From: an uncultured Flavobacteriaceae bacterium
GTDB taxonomy: Bacteria; Bacteroidota; Bacteroidia; Flavobacteriales; Flavobacteriaceae
DNA: 64,000 bases
Assembly (NCBI GenBank): GCA_947494715.1
Contig: CANLWG010000005.1
Coordinates: forward strand, 186,001-250,000
Direction: 5' to 3'
This document shows positions 43,190 through 52,857 of this stretch, in pieces. The notes under the pieces were generated by a model. The model made no database searches, had not been told where the DNA came from, and saw only the letters and a list, made by a program, of their open reading frames with translations. Position 1 is the first letter of the stretch, and each line of letters begins with the position of its first letter. A program made the position numbers and the translations under genes.

Positions 43190-46100
43190 TATTCAATCAA
43201 GATTGTCAGGTTGTGCTTCATGGCGGAAACGAAAAGTCCATTGGGTGCTTCTGTTGTGAGGTACTGCTCACTTTCCTGAAAAATTATAGGGCCTTGGACC
43301 ATCATATCAATCCACGATTGCAATACCAACTGCCGTACATTTACAACACCTGGTATTTTTTTTATACAAGCTGCTACATCTATGGCCTTGATCCCTACAT
43401 CAACTTGTACTTGTTGATCATCACTTGCAATCCAGGGAGATATAAAAATATTCAGTGCCTCGTTTATGGTTTTTTCCATATCCTCAATCCCGTATGCCGA
43501 CCCAATTACGATTTCAACTTTAATACTTACATACTCAGGTAGAAAATTAGAAATTCGTATCTGGGAAAAGCTGGAGGTTCTATCATTTAGATACTGCTCT
43601 ATTTCTTGCTTCATACAAGAATCCACCAATGGCATAAAAGCATTGGGAAGCATAGTATTTTCAACTTGTTTTACTAAAAACAATTCAGGTTTTCCTGGAG
43701 ACGCGTACCACAATTTCGCATAGTAGATATCTTTAAATGCTTGCCGTACCGTTCTAAAAAAATCCTCGGTGCTTACCAGTCTGTCCTTGGTTTTTAACCG
43801 GGTACTGACTCGTTTGTTAAATTCTGAAACGTCTTCTGCAGCTTTCCCTCCAAAAGAGGGAAAAGGCTGTACCAATTTTGAAATCTGGGGAATTGACAGC
43901 TTAGGTTCGGTTATAATATTACTTTTTATGTGCGGGGCCATCCCATTCTTAAGAAAATTGCTTCCCGATCTTTTTACCATAAAACCGTTGTTCGCAAGAA
44001 AAGCAGTCTGGGCATACCCGTCAGGATTGTCTTTTACCCCAATAGCCACCCAACAATACTGTGTAGGCATAAGTGTATGCGTGGTGGACATATCCGTTGG
44101 AATTGAAAATTTCACAATGCCGGGACAACGAAATCCCTTGGTTCCATCTTTTACAACATGTAGCTCCTTCCAGGTATCCTGACTTAAGTAGCGATAATTT
44201 ATGTCTCCATCAGTAGTGCTTGTATTGGCAGCATATTTTTGTGACATCTGAAAATACAAGTTTAATTCTCCGGGAACCGCAACATCTTCCATTTGCAAAA
44301 AAAGAGTTCCCTCGTGGCCAAAAGAAGGAAATAAGGGAAAGCCATCCATTTCCTCCAGCTCATCGCAAATGGATACATTTGGTATATCTATGTTAGATTC
44401 TGATGATCTGTCATATGCCAAATATTTTTGAAAAGGGGTATAATAAAAACATTTTAGGGGATAGTCCTTTTTACCTTTATCAAAATTATAGGTTACCGCA
44501 GCAGAATAATTGGCCGTAAATAAACTGGTTTTTGGTGTAAATGGCTTATTTGGCGCCGAAACCGGTTTTGTTTGATGATCAAAGATGATCATGGCATTAT
44601 ATAAGGCTATTGCCGATACTACTTTTGGGTATGTTTTTTCACCAAAACCCAGCATTTCATCATCCGACAGTAACATCCGTATAAAACCAAAAGTAGCATC
44701 CCCGTTATATTTTAGCGGAGCGTTCTGTAATTGTGGGCAAGGTATTATGATATTCTGAAGGCCTTGATTAGGTGGATAGCCGAAACTGCTTGTATCTTCC
44801 AAAATTCCTCCAGAAGTGGTAAAAAGATTTTCTGTTGGCCGTGTTCCCGGTATAGTTATAGGCTCTACGGGGAAGGATCCTTTATCCGGAGCTATGGGGA
44901 TTAGGGGCATATCATTGCTATTGTCCATATAAAAATCGACCCAATCACCTTCCTGTAATAGTTGAAATCTTACTTTAAAGTAGGTATTGTTTAAAGGTCC
45001 CGTTTGATCTAAGAGTGTTGGTGCAGTTTTTTTTCGATGAAGCAACCAATCCAAGAAAGAACGGGAGGGAGTCTTTATCAAGGTATTGTATTCTCCCGCG
45101 ATATAATTGTTGTATTGTTGATAATAGGCTCCGAAGTCTTTGGGCAAATTCTTCCAGTTAAAAGTAATATCAAGTTTATAAAAAGGTTTACTAAAAATTT
45201 CGGCATTTCCGATAATAAAACTGGTATTGGTTGCGGGATTGGGCCCTAGAGGTTGAAAAGGGGTCTTTGTACTTAAAACCCCATAATCATTGTACAAATG
45301 AAAGGTCTTAATTTCAGATACATCTGTCTGCACCGTAAGGCTCTCAAACTTTGGTGGATCGGCAAGATCTGGAAATGAAGTGAACTCCATTTTAAATAAG
45401 GGCCAGGACGCCTTGAATCCGTCCGGATTTTTTAAAAATGGAGCTATACCGGGAGTGGAAGGCGGTAATGTAAGACTAAAAGATGCAGTAGTACTTATTC
45501 CAAGATCTCCATGATCAAAGGCAGTAGCTAGCTCCGTGACATCTAACCATTTCCTTTGAGTACTTAAATACAGCTTTGCCCGATTAAACAGAGTGAGGTC
45601 TATAGATTTTTTAAAGACCATATCCATTTGAACCGTCCGCTTCCCTTCTTTTAAAAGTAACATAGGACTTGCAAATGCTACTCCAAGTTTAACTTGTTCA
45701 TCCGCTTTGGATCCCACCAAGCTACCAAAAGTATTCCATGCTTTTATTTTTCCATCCTTCTCTCCTTTTAATACTCCGGGGGCAGTAATTTTTTCTTTGA
45801 ACAATCCATAATGGCCATCGTCCATTTCTCTCTTAACCAAGGTGTATGCAGCATTGACCTTGGCCGAATTCAAATTTGAGTTGACCGTCGACTCAAAGAC
45901 AATGGCACTCTTTTTCGTATCCAATCCGGCATTAAAGAAAGTACCGGCCATAAGTTGCAGGGTTTGGTTCTTCTTGGCCAGATCTGCACATAAAAAAGCC
46001 GTATCCGGCTGTGCATTTTTCAGGGTTTGCTTAAGAATATCCTTATAATAAAACTTAAGGTGCTTTTGTGAAATCGTATTCAGCTGCCTCTGATGCACTT

Positions 46101-46893
46101 GTAGGAGTTTTATAAAAGTGCGCAACAATATCGTATCTGGAAACTTACTCTTTTTAGCTTTGAAATTTTTGTATGCTATAGTCGAATAGTCCAGAATTTG
46201 ATCAAGGAACGTAAATACAATATTTCCAACCCTTAGAAGCGCCTCCACAATATCCTTAAGTTTGTTTTTCCTGAATTTTTTGTGAAGCCCCAAGAGTTTC
46301 CAATAAGGAATCTTGTTCATGCTTTCTTTCCAAATCTCAGCATCATAGTTTTGAAAAAGATATGTTTTTACCGGTTCTATACCCTTAATTAGAGGGGATA
46401 GGTGCATGCGTTCCCTAAGAGATAAAATTGCCCATAGATACTGGCTTAAATCTGTTTTTACTTCATGAATTACATATGATTTTAAATCGTATATGTCCTC
46501 GGATTTTTGCATATAGTAGGTCCATAGCTCTATCTGCATAAACGCCTCCGTTAATTGATCTAACAATTGATTTAACCCATTGGAATTATCTTCGTTACTT
46601 TCGTTCTTCCTTACGCTATATTGAAGTTTTAGAGTAGTGTTCAGGTAAAGTGTTCTCATTTTTTGAATGTTGGTCTTTGAAATAAAGGCCAACAAAAAAA
46701 TAGGATCCTTAAGTAAAAAAGGCGCCCAATCCCCGGAAAGGGTATTGTTTATGTCGTAAAAATTTATCAATGTGGCATAATTCACTAAAAAACCAAGCCT
46801 ATCTTCCTCCGTTCTTCCGTCTATCAAAATGGAATCCGGAACAAGTGCCTTGTTCAGGTAAAATGCAGCCTTATTTTGATCAATTATGTTCAT
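43189..46893 (-). CDS. eCIS baseplate-J family protein (Afp11-like)
   Basis: A 1234-aa protein. The long N-terminus (residues 1-350) is mostly helical; the middle holds beta-sandwich insertions (for example FNRAKLYLSTQRKWLDVTEL); the C-terminal third is the conserved baseplate-J part with STEDFFRTVRQAFKDIYYAKLW, SFSQIRISNFLPEYVSIKVE and YGIEDMEKTINEALNIFISP. This protein is the wedge that links the spike hub to the sheath and starts contraction. It is 2 bp from the gp25-like gene. Its size is at the upper end for the family, which is usual for eCIS of Bacteroidota. Confidence 0.88.
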   Translation of the reverse strand: MNIIDQNKAAFYLNKALVPDSILIDGRTEEDRLGFLVNYATLINFYDINNTLSGDWAPFLLKDPIFLLAFISKTNIQKMRTLYLNTTLKLQYSVRKNESNEDNSNGLNQLLDQLTEAFMQIELWTYYMQKSEDIYDLKSYVIHEVKTDLSQYLWAILSLRERMHLSPLIKGIEPVKTYLFQNYDAEIWKESMNKIPYWKLLGLHKKFRKNKLKDIVEALLRVGNIVFTFLDQILDYSTIAYKNFKAKKSKFPDTILLRTFIKLLQVHQRQLNTISQKHLKFYYKDILKQTLKNAQPDTAFLCADLAKKNQTLQLMAGTFFNAGLDTKKSAIVFESTVNSNLNSAKVNAAYTLVKREMDDGHYGLFKEKITAPGVLKGEKDGKIKAWNTFGSLVGSKADEQVKLGVAFASPMLLLKEGKRTVQMDMVFKKSIDLTLFNRAKLYLSTQRKWLDVTELATAFDHGDLGISTTASFSLTLPPSTPGIAPFLKNPDGFKASWPLFKMEFTSFPDLADPPKFESLTVQTDVSEIKTFHLYNDYGVLSTKTPFQPLGPNPATNTSFIIGNAEIFSKPFYKLDITFNWKNLPKDFGAYYQQYNNYIAGEYNTLIKTPSRSFLDWLLHRKKTAPTLLDQTGPLNNTYFKVRFQLLQEGDWVDFYMDNSNDMPLIPIAPDKGSFPVEPITIPGTRPTENLFTTSGGILEDTSSFGYPPNQGLQNIIIPCPQLQNAPLKYNGDATFGFIRMLLSDDEMLGFGEKTYPKVVSAIALYNAMIIFDHQTKPVSAPNKPFTPKTSLFTANYSAAVTYNFDKGKKDYPLKCFYYTPFQKYLAYDRSSESNIDIPNVSICDELEEMDGFPLFPSFGHEGTLFLQMEDVAVPGELNLYFQMSQKYAANTSTTDGDINYRYLSQDTWKELHVVKDGTKGFRCPGIVKFSIPTDMSTTHTLMPTQYCWVAIGVKDNPDGYAQTAFLANNGFMVKRSGSNFLKNGMAPHIKSNIITEPKLSIPQISKLVQPFPSFGGKAAEDVSEFNKRVSTRLKTKDRLVSTEDFFRTVRQAFKDIYYAKLWYASPGKPELFLVKQVENTMLPNAFMPLVDSCMKQEIEQYLNDRTSSFSQIRISNFLPEYVSIKVEIVIGSAYGIEDMEKTINEALNIFISPWIASDDQQVQVDVGIKAIDVAACIKKIPGVVNVRQLVLQSWIDMMVQGPIIFQESEQYLTTEAPNGLFVSAMKHNLTILIE

Positions 46894-46895
46894 GT

Positions 46896-47327
46896 TTATA
46901 CTTCTAGGTTGGTTCCCTCTATCAAATGAAAGGGGAAGACATAATTGTGTCGGGTATTGGTTTGGTTGTAGATATAGACTATATTGATTTCAACCCTACT
47001 ACGGGGGTTTTCTACAAAATCAACCAAGATTTCCTCAACGGTTATTCGAGGTTCATTGTTGAGCAGCGCTACCTTCACGGCATCTTCTATTTCACCTTTT
47101 AAGGTTTCATCCATTTTACGAAAAAAGAACTGCTGCAATCCAGATCCAAACTGGGGTTCCATGAACCGTTCTCCGATCCTGGTTTGAAATATGACATTAA
47201 TGGATTCATTAATATTCTCTTCGAAACGTGTCAACAACAATTGTTGATTCCCAGCTGAAAAGGTTACCGGAAATGACCAGCCCGAGCCCAAAAAATGTAA
47301 CTCCTGTTTGTTGTATCGATTATCCAC
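46896..47327 (-). CDS. gp25-like baseplate wedge protein (Afp9-like)
   Basis: A 143-aa protein of the GPW/gp25 family: GSGWSFPVTFSAGNQQLLLT, then INESINVIFQTRIGERFMEP, with the conserved RIGER motif, and GSGLQQFFFR. In contractile tails this small wedge protein connects baseplate and sheath, and the EPR-like element fits. Its start overlaps the end of the PAAR gene by 8 bp, which supports coupled translation in the operon. Confidence 0.93.
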   Translation of the reverse strand: MDNRYNKQELHFLGSGWSFPVTFSAGNQQLLLTRFEENINESINVIFQTRIGERFMEPQFGSGLQQFFFRKMDETLKGEIEDAVKVALLNNEPRITVEEILVDFVENPRSRVEINIVYIYNQTNTRHNYVFPFHLIEGTNLEV

Positions 47328-47619
47328 CTATTTCTACATTTAAAGCTCCTAGAACAATTTCTCCGCCATGGGCAGTTGCATCTCCCATACGTGCAGCGGG
47401 TGAACCTCCAATCATAACCGTAGCGGAACCAACTACGATAGAATCAGGTGGGCCTATACAAATTAGCATATCCCCTACTCTTGCCGCTGGTAATCCCCCG
47501 ATCAAAACAGTAGGTTCGCCGGGACCCACCACGGGACCTCCTACATGGGGTATCGGAACAGGTGCAGGATCCTCCATAGGGCATTCATGAAAATCCGTAA
47601 GTCTTGCAGCCGGTGGCAT
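47320..47619 (-). CDS. PAAR-domain spike tip protein (Afp10-like)
   Basis: A 99-aa glycine- and proline-rich protein with the PAAR pattern: MPPAARLTDFHECP, GLPAARVGDMLICIGPPDSI and GSPAARMGDATAHGGEI. The three PAAR-like repeats form the sharp cone with a metal site (His12, Cys14, His and Cys residues further on) at the tip of the VgrG-like spike. No effector extension follows, so it is a bare tip. It lies between the spike and gp25 genes with 5-bp and 8-bp-overlap spacing. Confidence 0.93.
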   Translation of the reverse strand: MPPAARLTDFHECPMEDPAPVPIPHVGGPVVGPGEPTVLIGGLPAARVGDMLICIGPPDSIVVGSATVMIGGSPAARMGDATAHGGEIVLGALNVEIGG

Positions 47620-47624
47620 AGTAT

Positions 47625-49424
47625 CTAATTTATCATTATCATTGCGCTCTTGAGCGTAAGTTCCATTCCACTATTAATTTGAGCTGATTCACTTCCTTCT
47701 GCGGAATACTGACTGTCCGCCGTTTCCTTAATATTTATTCCAGTGATTTCTACATCCCCCGTAGATGCTTCCATCTTTACCCCTTGAGCCCCTTTGAGTA
47801 TTAAGTTTTGATCGGCCTGAACGGTTATGTTCTTGGGACTCTTCATAACAATACCGTTATCCGACATTATAATGCTATTCTCGTTTTGATCCTGAATAGA
47901 AATTTCCTTATCCTCATCACTACAGATGATTTTATTTTTATTTGGGGTTTCGATAGTGAATACTTTTTTTTCATCATCAAATTGTATCATTATTCTGGAC
48001 TTGGAAACAATAGCCTTCAATGAGTTTTTTTCATTGGGTTCCAAACTTTCAAAGGGCTTTCGTTTTGAACCACTGTAGAGACTTCCTAAAATGATCGGAA
48101 ATCTGGGATCCTCATTCAAAAAACCTAGAACTACCTCATCTCCTACTTCTGGTAAAAAGAAGACCCCGGCACCGCTGGTACTGTAAAAATTAGTTAGTCG
48201 AGCCCAAATGCCCTCACCATTTTGATCAAAAAGGGGAACGTCTACAAGTATTCTAAACTGCTCCTCGGGATCTTCATATATTTTCTTGACCGTTGCGTTA
48301 AAAAGTCCCTGCACTCCTGGCAAAAGTCCGGAAGCCAACGGTGCGGCAATATCTGCTTCTTCCGTAAACCAAGAGGCGGATAGTCCAAGTTTTGCCTCCG
48401 TAATCCAGTTCCCATCGGAGATATCGTGTGTAATTCCTGAAATTAGATGATTCCCATTTAAGCGATTTCCTACCCCTTTGATAGTCAGATATTTACCAGG
48501 ATTTGCTAGATGATTGCCCTGAAACTTCACTTCTCCCTGTATTTTAGAATACTCACTTTTAATCATTTGGGCCTTGGCCCAGTTGGTAAGGTCGGTCTTC
48601 TCCAATGGCACTGTCGTCTGAAGATTATAGTTGGAAAGTCCTAGGATTTCGGATAATTTTTTGGAGGAAATATTTCCTGGTCCAGGATGATCATTTGATG
48701 TCTCTCCACTCGTCAATTCCTGAGTCTTATAATCCCAGGTAACTGCTTTGGTAGTATCAAATTGCGTCAGCGCACTTAGCTTTGCATTACACTCCAGTAA
48801 ATTATCTCCGTATGTTACGGTCAAAACAGGAGTTGTTTCTGCATCCGGTTTTCCAATAGTTACTTTGCCGTTAAGGGTTGTAACCACCAAACCATTGGCT
48901 TCGGCCCGGGACAAAATAAAGTCCCAGTCTGTAACATAATACTGCACTTGTTGTGCCCATTCTGTACTTGTTTCGGTGACTTCTGCTGACAACCCGCTAT
49001 ATTTTTCGATAACCGAGGACATGATGTCGCCATCCGTTTTTTTGGAAAAAGTAAGGCTCTTGCGACCTACAATCATTTTTACTGCAACATCATAACATTC
49101 AATCTCCAAAGCAGATCCTATATGCTCATCAATACGTATGGTTTGTTGGGTAATTATTCCTTTGAAGAGCATTTTTTTTGAAGTATCGTACCCAGCCTCA
49201 ATTAGGATTTCTTTCCCCGGAACAAAGGTTTCAGAGGAACTTGCTTCAAAAGTTCCTGTACTGGTATTACCATCCAAAACAACAATATTTGCCTTGGAAA
49301 TTCTATTTATTGCTTTCTCTACCCGAACTGAATATACACTTAAGGAGTCTGCAATAACCTCACCCCCTGTCTTGATACTAAGAGTAACCAATCCTCCGTT
49401 ATTTGATGTACAGGATATTCCCAT
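47625..49424 (-). CDS. VgrG-like spike protein (Afp8-like)
   Basis: A 599-aa protein of the VgrG/gp5-gp27 type. Residues 1-350 are the gp27-like hub domains (GGEVIADSLSVYSVRVEKAI, ITQQTIRIDEHIGSALEIEC); residues about 370-470 the OB-fold gp5 part (RILVDVPLFDQNGEGIWARL, FLPEVGDEVVLGFLNEDPRF); residues 480-599 a beta-helix needle with repeats such as KKVFTIETPNKNKIICSDED. No enzymatic extension is visible. It is the central hub with the PAAR tip, a 5-bp gap ahead of the PAAR gene, and its ATG overlaps the LysM protein stop by 1 bp. Confidence 0.92.
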   Translation of the reverse strand: MGISCTSNNGGLVTLSIKTGGEVIADSLSVYSVRVEKAINRISKANIVVLDGNTSTGTFEASSSETFVPGKEILIEAGYDTSKKMLFKGIITQQTIRIDEHIGSALEIECYDVAVKMIVGRKSLTFSKKTDGDIMSSVIEKYSGLSAEVTETSTEWAQQVQYYVTDWDFILSRAEANGLVVTTLNGKVTIGKPDAETTPVLTVTYGDNLLECNAKLSALTQFDTTKAVTWDYKTQELTSGETSNDHPGPGNISSKKLSEILGLSNYNLQTTVPLEKTDLTNWAKAQMIKSEYSKIQGEVKFQGNHLANPGKYLTIKGVGNRLNGNHLISGITHDISDGNWITEAKLGLSASWFTEEADIAAPLASGLLPGVQGLFNATVKKIYEDPEEQFRILVDVPLFDQNGEGIWARLTNFYSTSGAGVFFLPEVGDEVVLGFLNEDPRFPIILGSLYSGSKRKPFESLEPNEKNSLKAIVSKSRIMIQFDDEKKVFTIETPNKNKIICSDEDKEISIQDQNENSIIMSDNGIVMKSPKNITVQADQNLILKGAQGVKMEASTGDVEITGINIKETADSQYSAEGSESAQINSGMELTLKSAMIMIN

Positions 49425-50101
49425 TATTGCTGTTGTAGGATGGGGGGTAAAACAAGTTTTCTACCTCCTTTAAGATGCCTGAATTTATTGAGGTCATTAT
49501 ATTTGGCAAGCTGAATATACGGGGTATAATCATCCCAAATTTTTTTGCATAAACCAGGCAACGTTTCGCCATCCACCGTAGTTACATAATGACTAAGGTC
49601 CATAGATTGATCGTTGTCCAGTTTTTTCCGTGTTTTACAGGAAACGTAGGCTCCAAAGGTCAGGGAGATTTTGGCACGTAAAGGGCTACCATCTGGTTTA
49701 AATAAGGTATACGAGGTATTGAAGGTTTTGAGGACACTTTTGAAGGTAATGTTTTTGCCCCATTGTATCTTCACAAAATTAGGCCTGTGTATTTTGCCGT
49801 TGTAGGTGAAAATTACACTTTCCAAAGCCTTGACCTCCTTGGCCATATTGCGCCTTTTGGCATCTACCACACCCGTACAATCAATGACCATATCAAAACT
49901 TAACCTATCACTAGGGGTGTGTTTATACGTTTGAGAGGTTGTGCTGGAGTCTTGGGACTGCCGATTATTATATTCGATATTGCGTTGCCATTTTATGGTA
50001 TCCGGGTTAATCATTACGGTATAGGGTTTTCCCTTGAACGGTGTTTGAAATTCCCCATCGGTATATCCGGTTATTTTCATTAATTGTAAACCTGAAGCCA
50101 T
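49424..50101 (-). CDS. LysM-containing hub/tube-end protein (Afp7-like)
   Basis: A 225-aa protein. The N-terminal part (KITGYTDGEFQTPFKGKPYT, then VMINPDTIKWQRNIEYNN) is the CIS tube-like domain; the C-terminal part has YVTTVDGETLPGLCKKIWDD and LRHLKGGRKLVLPP, a LysM module. In Afp/PVC the Afp7 protein connects the inner tube to the spike hub. The two genes around it (DUF5908 and spike) are standard neighbours. The last base overlaps the spike start. Confidence 0.85.
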   Translation of the reverse strand: MASGLQLMKITGYTDGEFQTPFKGKPYTVMINPDTIKWQRNIEYNNRQSQDSSTTSQTYKHTPSDRLSFDMVIDCTGVVDAKRRNMAKEVKALESVIFTYNGKIHRPNFVKIQWGKNITFKSVLKTFNTSYTLFKPDGSPLRAKISLTFGAYVSCKTRKKLDNDQSMDLSHYVTTVDGETLPGLCKKIWDDYTPYIQLAKYNDLNKFRHLKGGRKLVLPPILQQQ

Positions 50102-50108
50102 AATTTTC

Positions 50109-50279
50109 CTATCTGTTATATTTATTTTTTTTTGTCACTTCCAAAACCATGCGCCTACACTCCTCTAACAGTTGCTTTCGCCACACATTAAGGTCTTCCA
50201 TTGAATTTTCTGACGAGGTTGTCCCTGGAGTGCTTCTTACTTCCGTTTTAATGATCAGTTCCCTTATTTCTACGGGCAT
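50109..50279 (-). CDS. DUF5908 family small eCIS protein (Afp6-like position)
   Basis: A 56-aa protein encoded between the LysM gene and the second tube gene. From ATG 50277-50279 it reads MPVEIRELIIKTEVRSTPGT, which is the start signature of DUF5908, continues with a helix (EDLNVWRKQLLEECRRMVLE), and ends KKNKYNR before TAG. It is easily missed because of its length. Its position, matching the small gene between the tube and Afp7 in other eCIS loci, supports it as a real structural or assembly protein. Confidence 0.85.
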   Translation of the reverse strand: MPVEIRELIIKTEVRSTPGTTSSENSMEDLNVWRKQLLEECRRMVLEVTKKNKYNR

Positions 50280-50296
50280 CCTAAAAATTTTATGTT

Positions 50297-50758
50297 CTAC
50301 TTATTCTTAGGTATCTCAAAATACCGATATGCCAATTCGATGCTTTCTATGGCCAGTTGATTTTCTGTTGATTTAAGGTCTGATATGGAATATTTTACAG
50401 GATATGCCCCGTAAAATGTCCATTCTATACAACTGGCCCCTTTTGCATTCAATAATCTTACCCTAACATCCTTGGTATTAATGGCATACACCAAACTACT
50501 ATCCAAGGTATATGCACACCATTGTGCCAATTTGGAACCTTTAGGAATCAATGCTCGTTTAAGTATCAGGTTTTTGGTAGAAGAGGCAGTAGGAAGGCGA
50601 TATTTAAATCTATTTTCACCTCCACAAGCCACTTCTTCCACGTTCATCTCCTTAGAAATACCCAATACTTCTTGAAATGCCGCATCCTCACCCCTAAAAG
50701 AAAGTTCAAAACGAAAACTAACCGGATAAGGACTTTCTCCAGTATCATTATTTGCCAT
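50297..50758 (-). CDS. eCIS inner-tube protein (T4 gp19-like, Afp5-like)
   Basis: A 153-aa protein of the gp19/Hcp tube family: YPVSFRFELSFRGEDAAFQE and VLGISKEMNVEE at the start, then KRALIPKGSKLAQWCAYTLD, and the closing NQLAIESIELAYRYFEIPK. It is the second of two tube paralogues and has the longer N-terminal arm typical of the tube-initiator type that touches the hub. Overlaps the upstream tube gene by 11 bp, so expression is coupled. Confidence 0.88.
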   Translation of the reverse strand: MANNDTGESPYPVSFRFELSFRGEDAAFQEVLGISKEMNVEEVACGGENRFKYRLPTASSTKNLILKRALIPKGSKLAQWCAYTLDSSLVYAINTKDVRVRLLNAKGASCIEWTFYGAYPVKYSISDLKSTENQLAIESIELAYRYFEIPKNK

Positions 50759-51212
50759 TTGTTATGACCAATTGTTCATGTGCTATTTCAATGGTATCTA
50801 CAGCTACTTCGTTCCCATCGGATTTTAGGTCCGTACTGGTTATTTTAGTAGGCCAGGCATTGTTTAATTGCCATTGCATGGTAACATTTCCCGACTCGTC
50901 CAACAACTTAATGAGTACGGTTCTTCGTTTTATGGTATTCATTGAAATTTGCTTGTGCCATTTCCAAAAGGTATTGTCATTAACAAACACTCCTCTTTTC
51001 ATGGTTATGTTACCATACTTAACAATTCCCGGCATTTTTTCCGTTGAAAAAAGCGGGCTATTGCTTTTTCGATATTCAATAATCTGATTTTCCGCATCCA
51101 TCCCGGATACCTCCTGAAATGCTACTTTTTTAAGTTCTGTTCCGAGGTCTACTTCAAATCTAAACTTGGGCATGGGCCATGTAGAGCCTTCCGTACTTCC
51201 ATTATCTGGCAT
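50748..51212 (-). CDS. eCIS main inner-tube protein (T4 gp19-like, Afp1-like)
   Basis: A 154-aa tube protein: WPMPKFRFEVDLGTELKKVA and FQEVSGMDAENQII, then GNITMKRGVFVNDNTFWKWH and the final DTIEIAHEQLVITNGK. These are strongest in the main tube protein of Afp, PVC and MAC. Hexameric rings stack to make the tube that carries cargo. It follows the sheath gene by 40 bp, as in most eCIS. Confidence 0.92.
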   Translation of the reverse strand: MPDNGSTEGSTWPMPKFRFEVDLGTELKKVAFQEVSGMDAENQIIEYRKSNSPLFSTEKMPGIVKYGNITMKRGVFVNDNTFWKWHKQISMNTIKRRTVLIKLLDESGNVTMQWQLNNAWPTKITSTDLKSDGNEVAVDTIEIAHEQLVITNGK

Positions 51213-51252
51213 TGTTCTATTTTTTAAGGTTTATACAACTTATTTTTTCTAA

Positions 51253-52830
51253 TTAACTGGCACTGGCCATTTTCTGTTCAAATGTGAGTACTATAAATTC
51301 TGCAGGATGTACTACGGCAACTTTTACCATTACCTTCATGAAACCACCAAGAACATCTTCTGGGGTCATGGTAGCCGGAACTCCACATTCCACAGAATAT
51401 GCCTGTTCCGCAGTAGCTCCCTGTAAGCCACCCTCTTTCCAAATTGTATTGAGGAAACTGGCTATCATTCCTTTCACGGCTTCCCAGGTGTTTTTGGTAT
51501 TGGGCTCAAAAACGTAGGCGTGGGCAGCCAATTTACAAGACTGTTCCAAGAAGGTTACCGTTCGCCGTACAGAGAGGTAGCACCAATCCTGGCTATTGCC
51601 GTCCAAGGTCCTAGCTCCCCATACCAAAATTCCCAATCCTCCCTTAAAAGATCGAATTGCATTGATCGACTTTCCGGAAACAGCATCTACATTAAGGTCA
51701 GCTTGTTGACTTTCCGACAGACAAATAGGTAATGATACCGCACCTAAAGAAGTGTTTGCCGGTGCTTTCCATACTCCCTGCTGATCGTCAATAGTGGTCA
51801 TTACTCCAGCTAGGGCACCACTTGGTGGAAGAATATTAGCATCGGCAAGTACATGATTTATAATCATATTATAGGTCTTGCTAGCGGTAATCAAAGCATT
51901 ATTATTTTGAGTTACACTTAAGCCAGAAGACGGATTTTGGATATTAGCTAAAATTTGGGCTATTGAAGCATTTGGGCTGGCCGGTGGATTTAGAATAGGT
52001 TCCAGTTGTTTAATATCACCTCCAAATAGATTGGTATAGTCTATATCTTGGTTCTGCATTATGGTAGTACCAACAAAAGGATAGTATGCAGTACCGAATT
52101 CCAGACCTATGGCCCCGGTATTGTCCCTAAATGTTTCAATATCATTGGTATACATTATGGGGTCTGGGTTTCGTCCCCCAATAATGTCAAAAATACTGAT
52201 CGCTGTCTGCATCTGAGTATTCTGCAGCAGCATTGCCTGCATTAAGGCCGCATTGTTTTCAATTGAGAGCAAGGTAGCCTCAGGGCAGATATACATGGTA
52301 GGTTCTTCCTCATTTTTTAATAGTGCCAAGCCTTTGGTAAGGTCATCCAATTGTACATTCGGATTTACAATCTGGTCTCCGGGGGCCATAGCCGCCTTTG
52401 AGGGCGTACCATATGTTCCTACCGAAACGATATAGGCATCCCCTCCACCGTTTTCATAAAAGAGTTCAATGCTATTGTACAAATAGTAAATAGTGTTGGG
52501 ATCGGGCACAATAGAATAGTAATCTCCACTTATTTGCACATAATCTCCTTTTTCAGGCTTACTTTTTTGCTTTACCAGATAATACTCGGGCTTGTATTGT
52601 TTTGCAGATGGCGCAGGTGGTGCTGGGTCCGGATAACAATAAATGGCTTTAAATTGTGACAAGGAAGTAATCTTTTGAGGTACCATGACATATGATTTGC
52701 CTTCGTATAGAGCTTGCGGGGTGTATCCAATAAAAGCAGGAACTGCCGTTGCTACCGGGACCACGGAATTAGGGAAAGCGTTAAGCTCCTCAATATAGAC
52801 TCCTGGAGATTTAATGTTAGATTCAATCAT
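51253..52830 (-). CDS. Contractile tail sheath protein (Afp2/3/4-like)
   Basis: A 525-aa sheath protein. The N-terminus IKSPGVYIEELNAFPNSVVP and VATAVPAFIGYTPQALYEGK is the phage-sheath signature; the C-terminal domain has the WGARTLDGNSQDWCYLSVRR motif and the closing PAEFIVLTFEQKMAS strand used for sheath handshake contacts. Only one sheath gene is present, whereas Afp and PVC have three, so this is a minimal, single-sheath type common in Bacteroidota. Confidence 0.93.
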   Translation of the reverse strand: MIESNIKSPGVYIEELNAFPNSVVPVATAVPAFIGYTPQALYEGKSYVMVPQKITSLSQFKAIYCYPDPAPPAPSAKQYKPEYYLVKQKSKPEKGDYVQISGDYYSIVPDPNTIYYLYNSIELFYENGGGDAYIVSVGTYGTPSKAAMAPGDQIVNPNVQLDDLTKGLALLKNEEEPTMYICPEATLLSIENNAALMQAMLLQNTQMQTAISIFDIIGGRNPDPIMYTNDIETFRDNTGAIGLEFGTAYYPFVGTTIMQNQDIDYTNLFGGDIKQLEPILNPPASPNASIAQILANIQNPSSGLSVTQNNNALITASKTYNMIINHVLADANILPPSGALAGVMTTIDDQQGVWKAPANTSLGAVSLPICLSESQQADLNVDAVSGKSINAIRSFKGGLGILVWGARTLDGNSQDWCYLSVRRTVTFLEQSCKLAAHAYVFEPNTKNTWEAVKGMIASFLNTIWKEGGLQGATAEQAYSVECGVPATMTPEDVLGGFMKVMVKVAVVHPAEFIVLTFEQKMASAS

Positions 52831-52857
52831 AACTTCTCATATTAATTGATTATTAAT

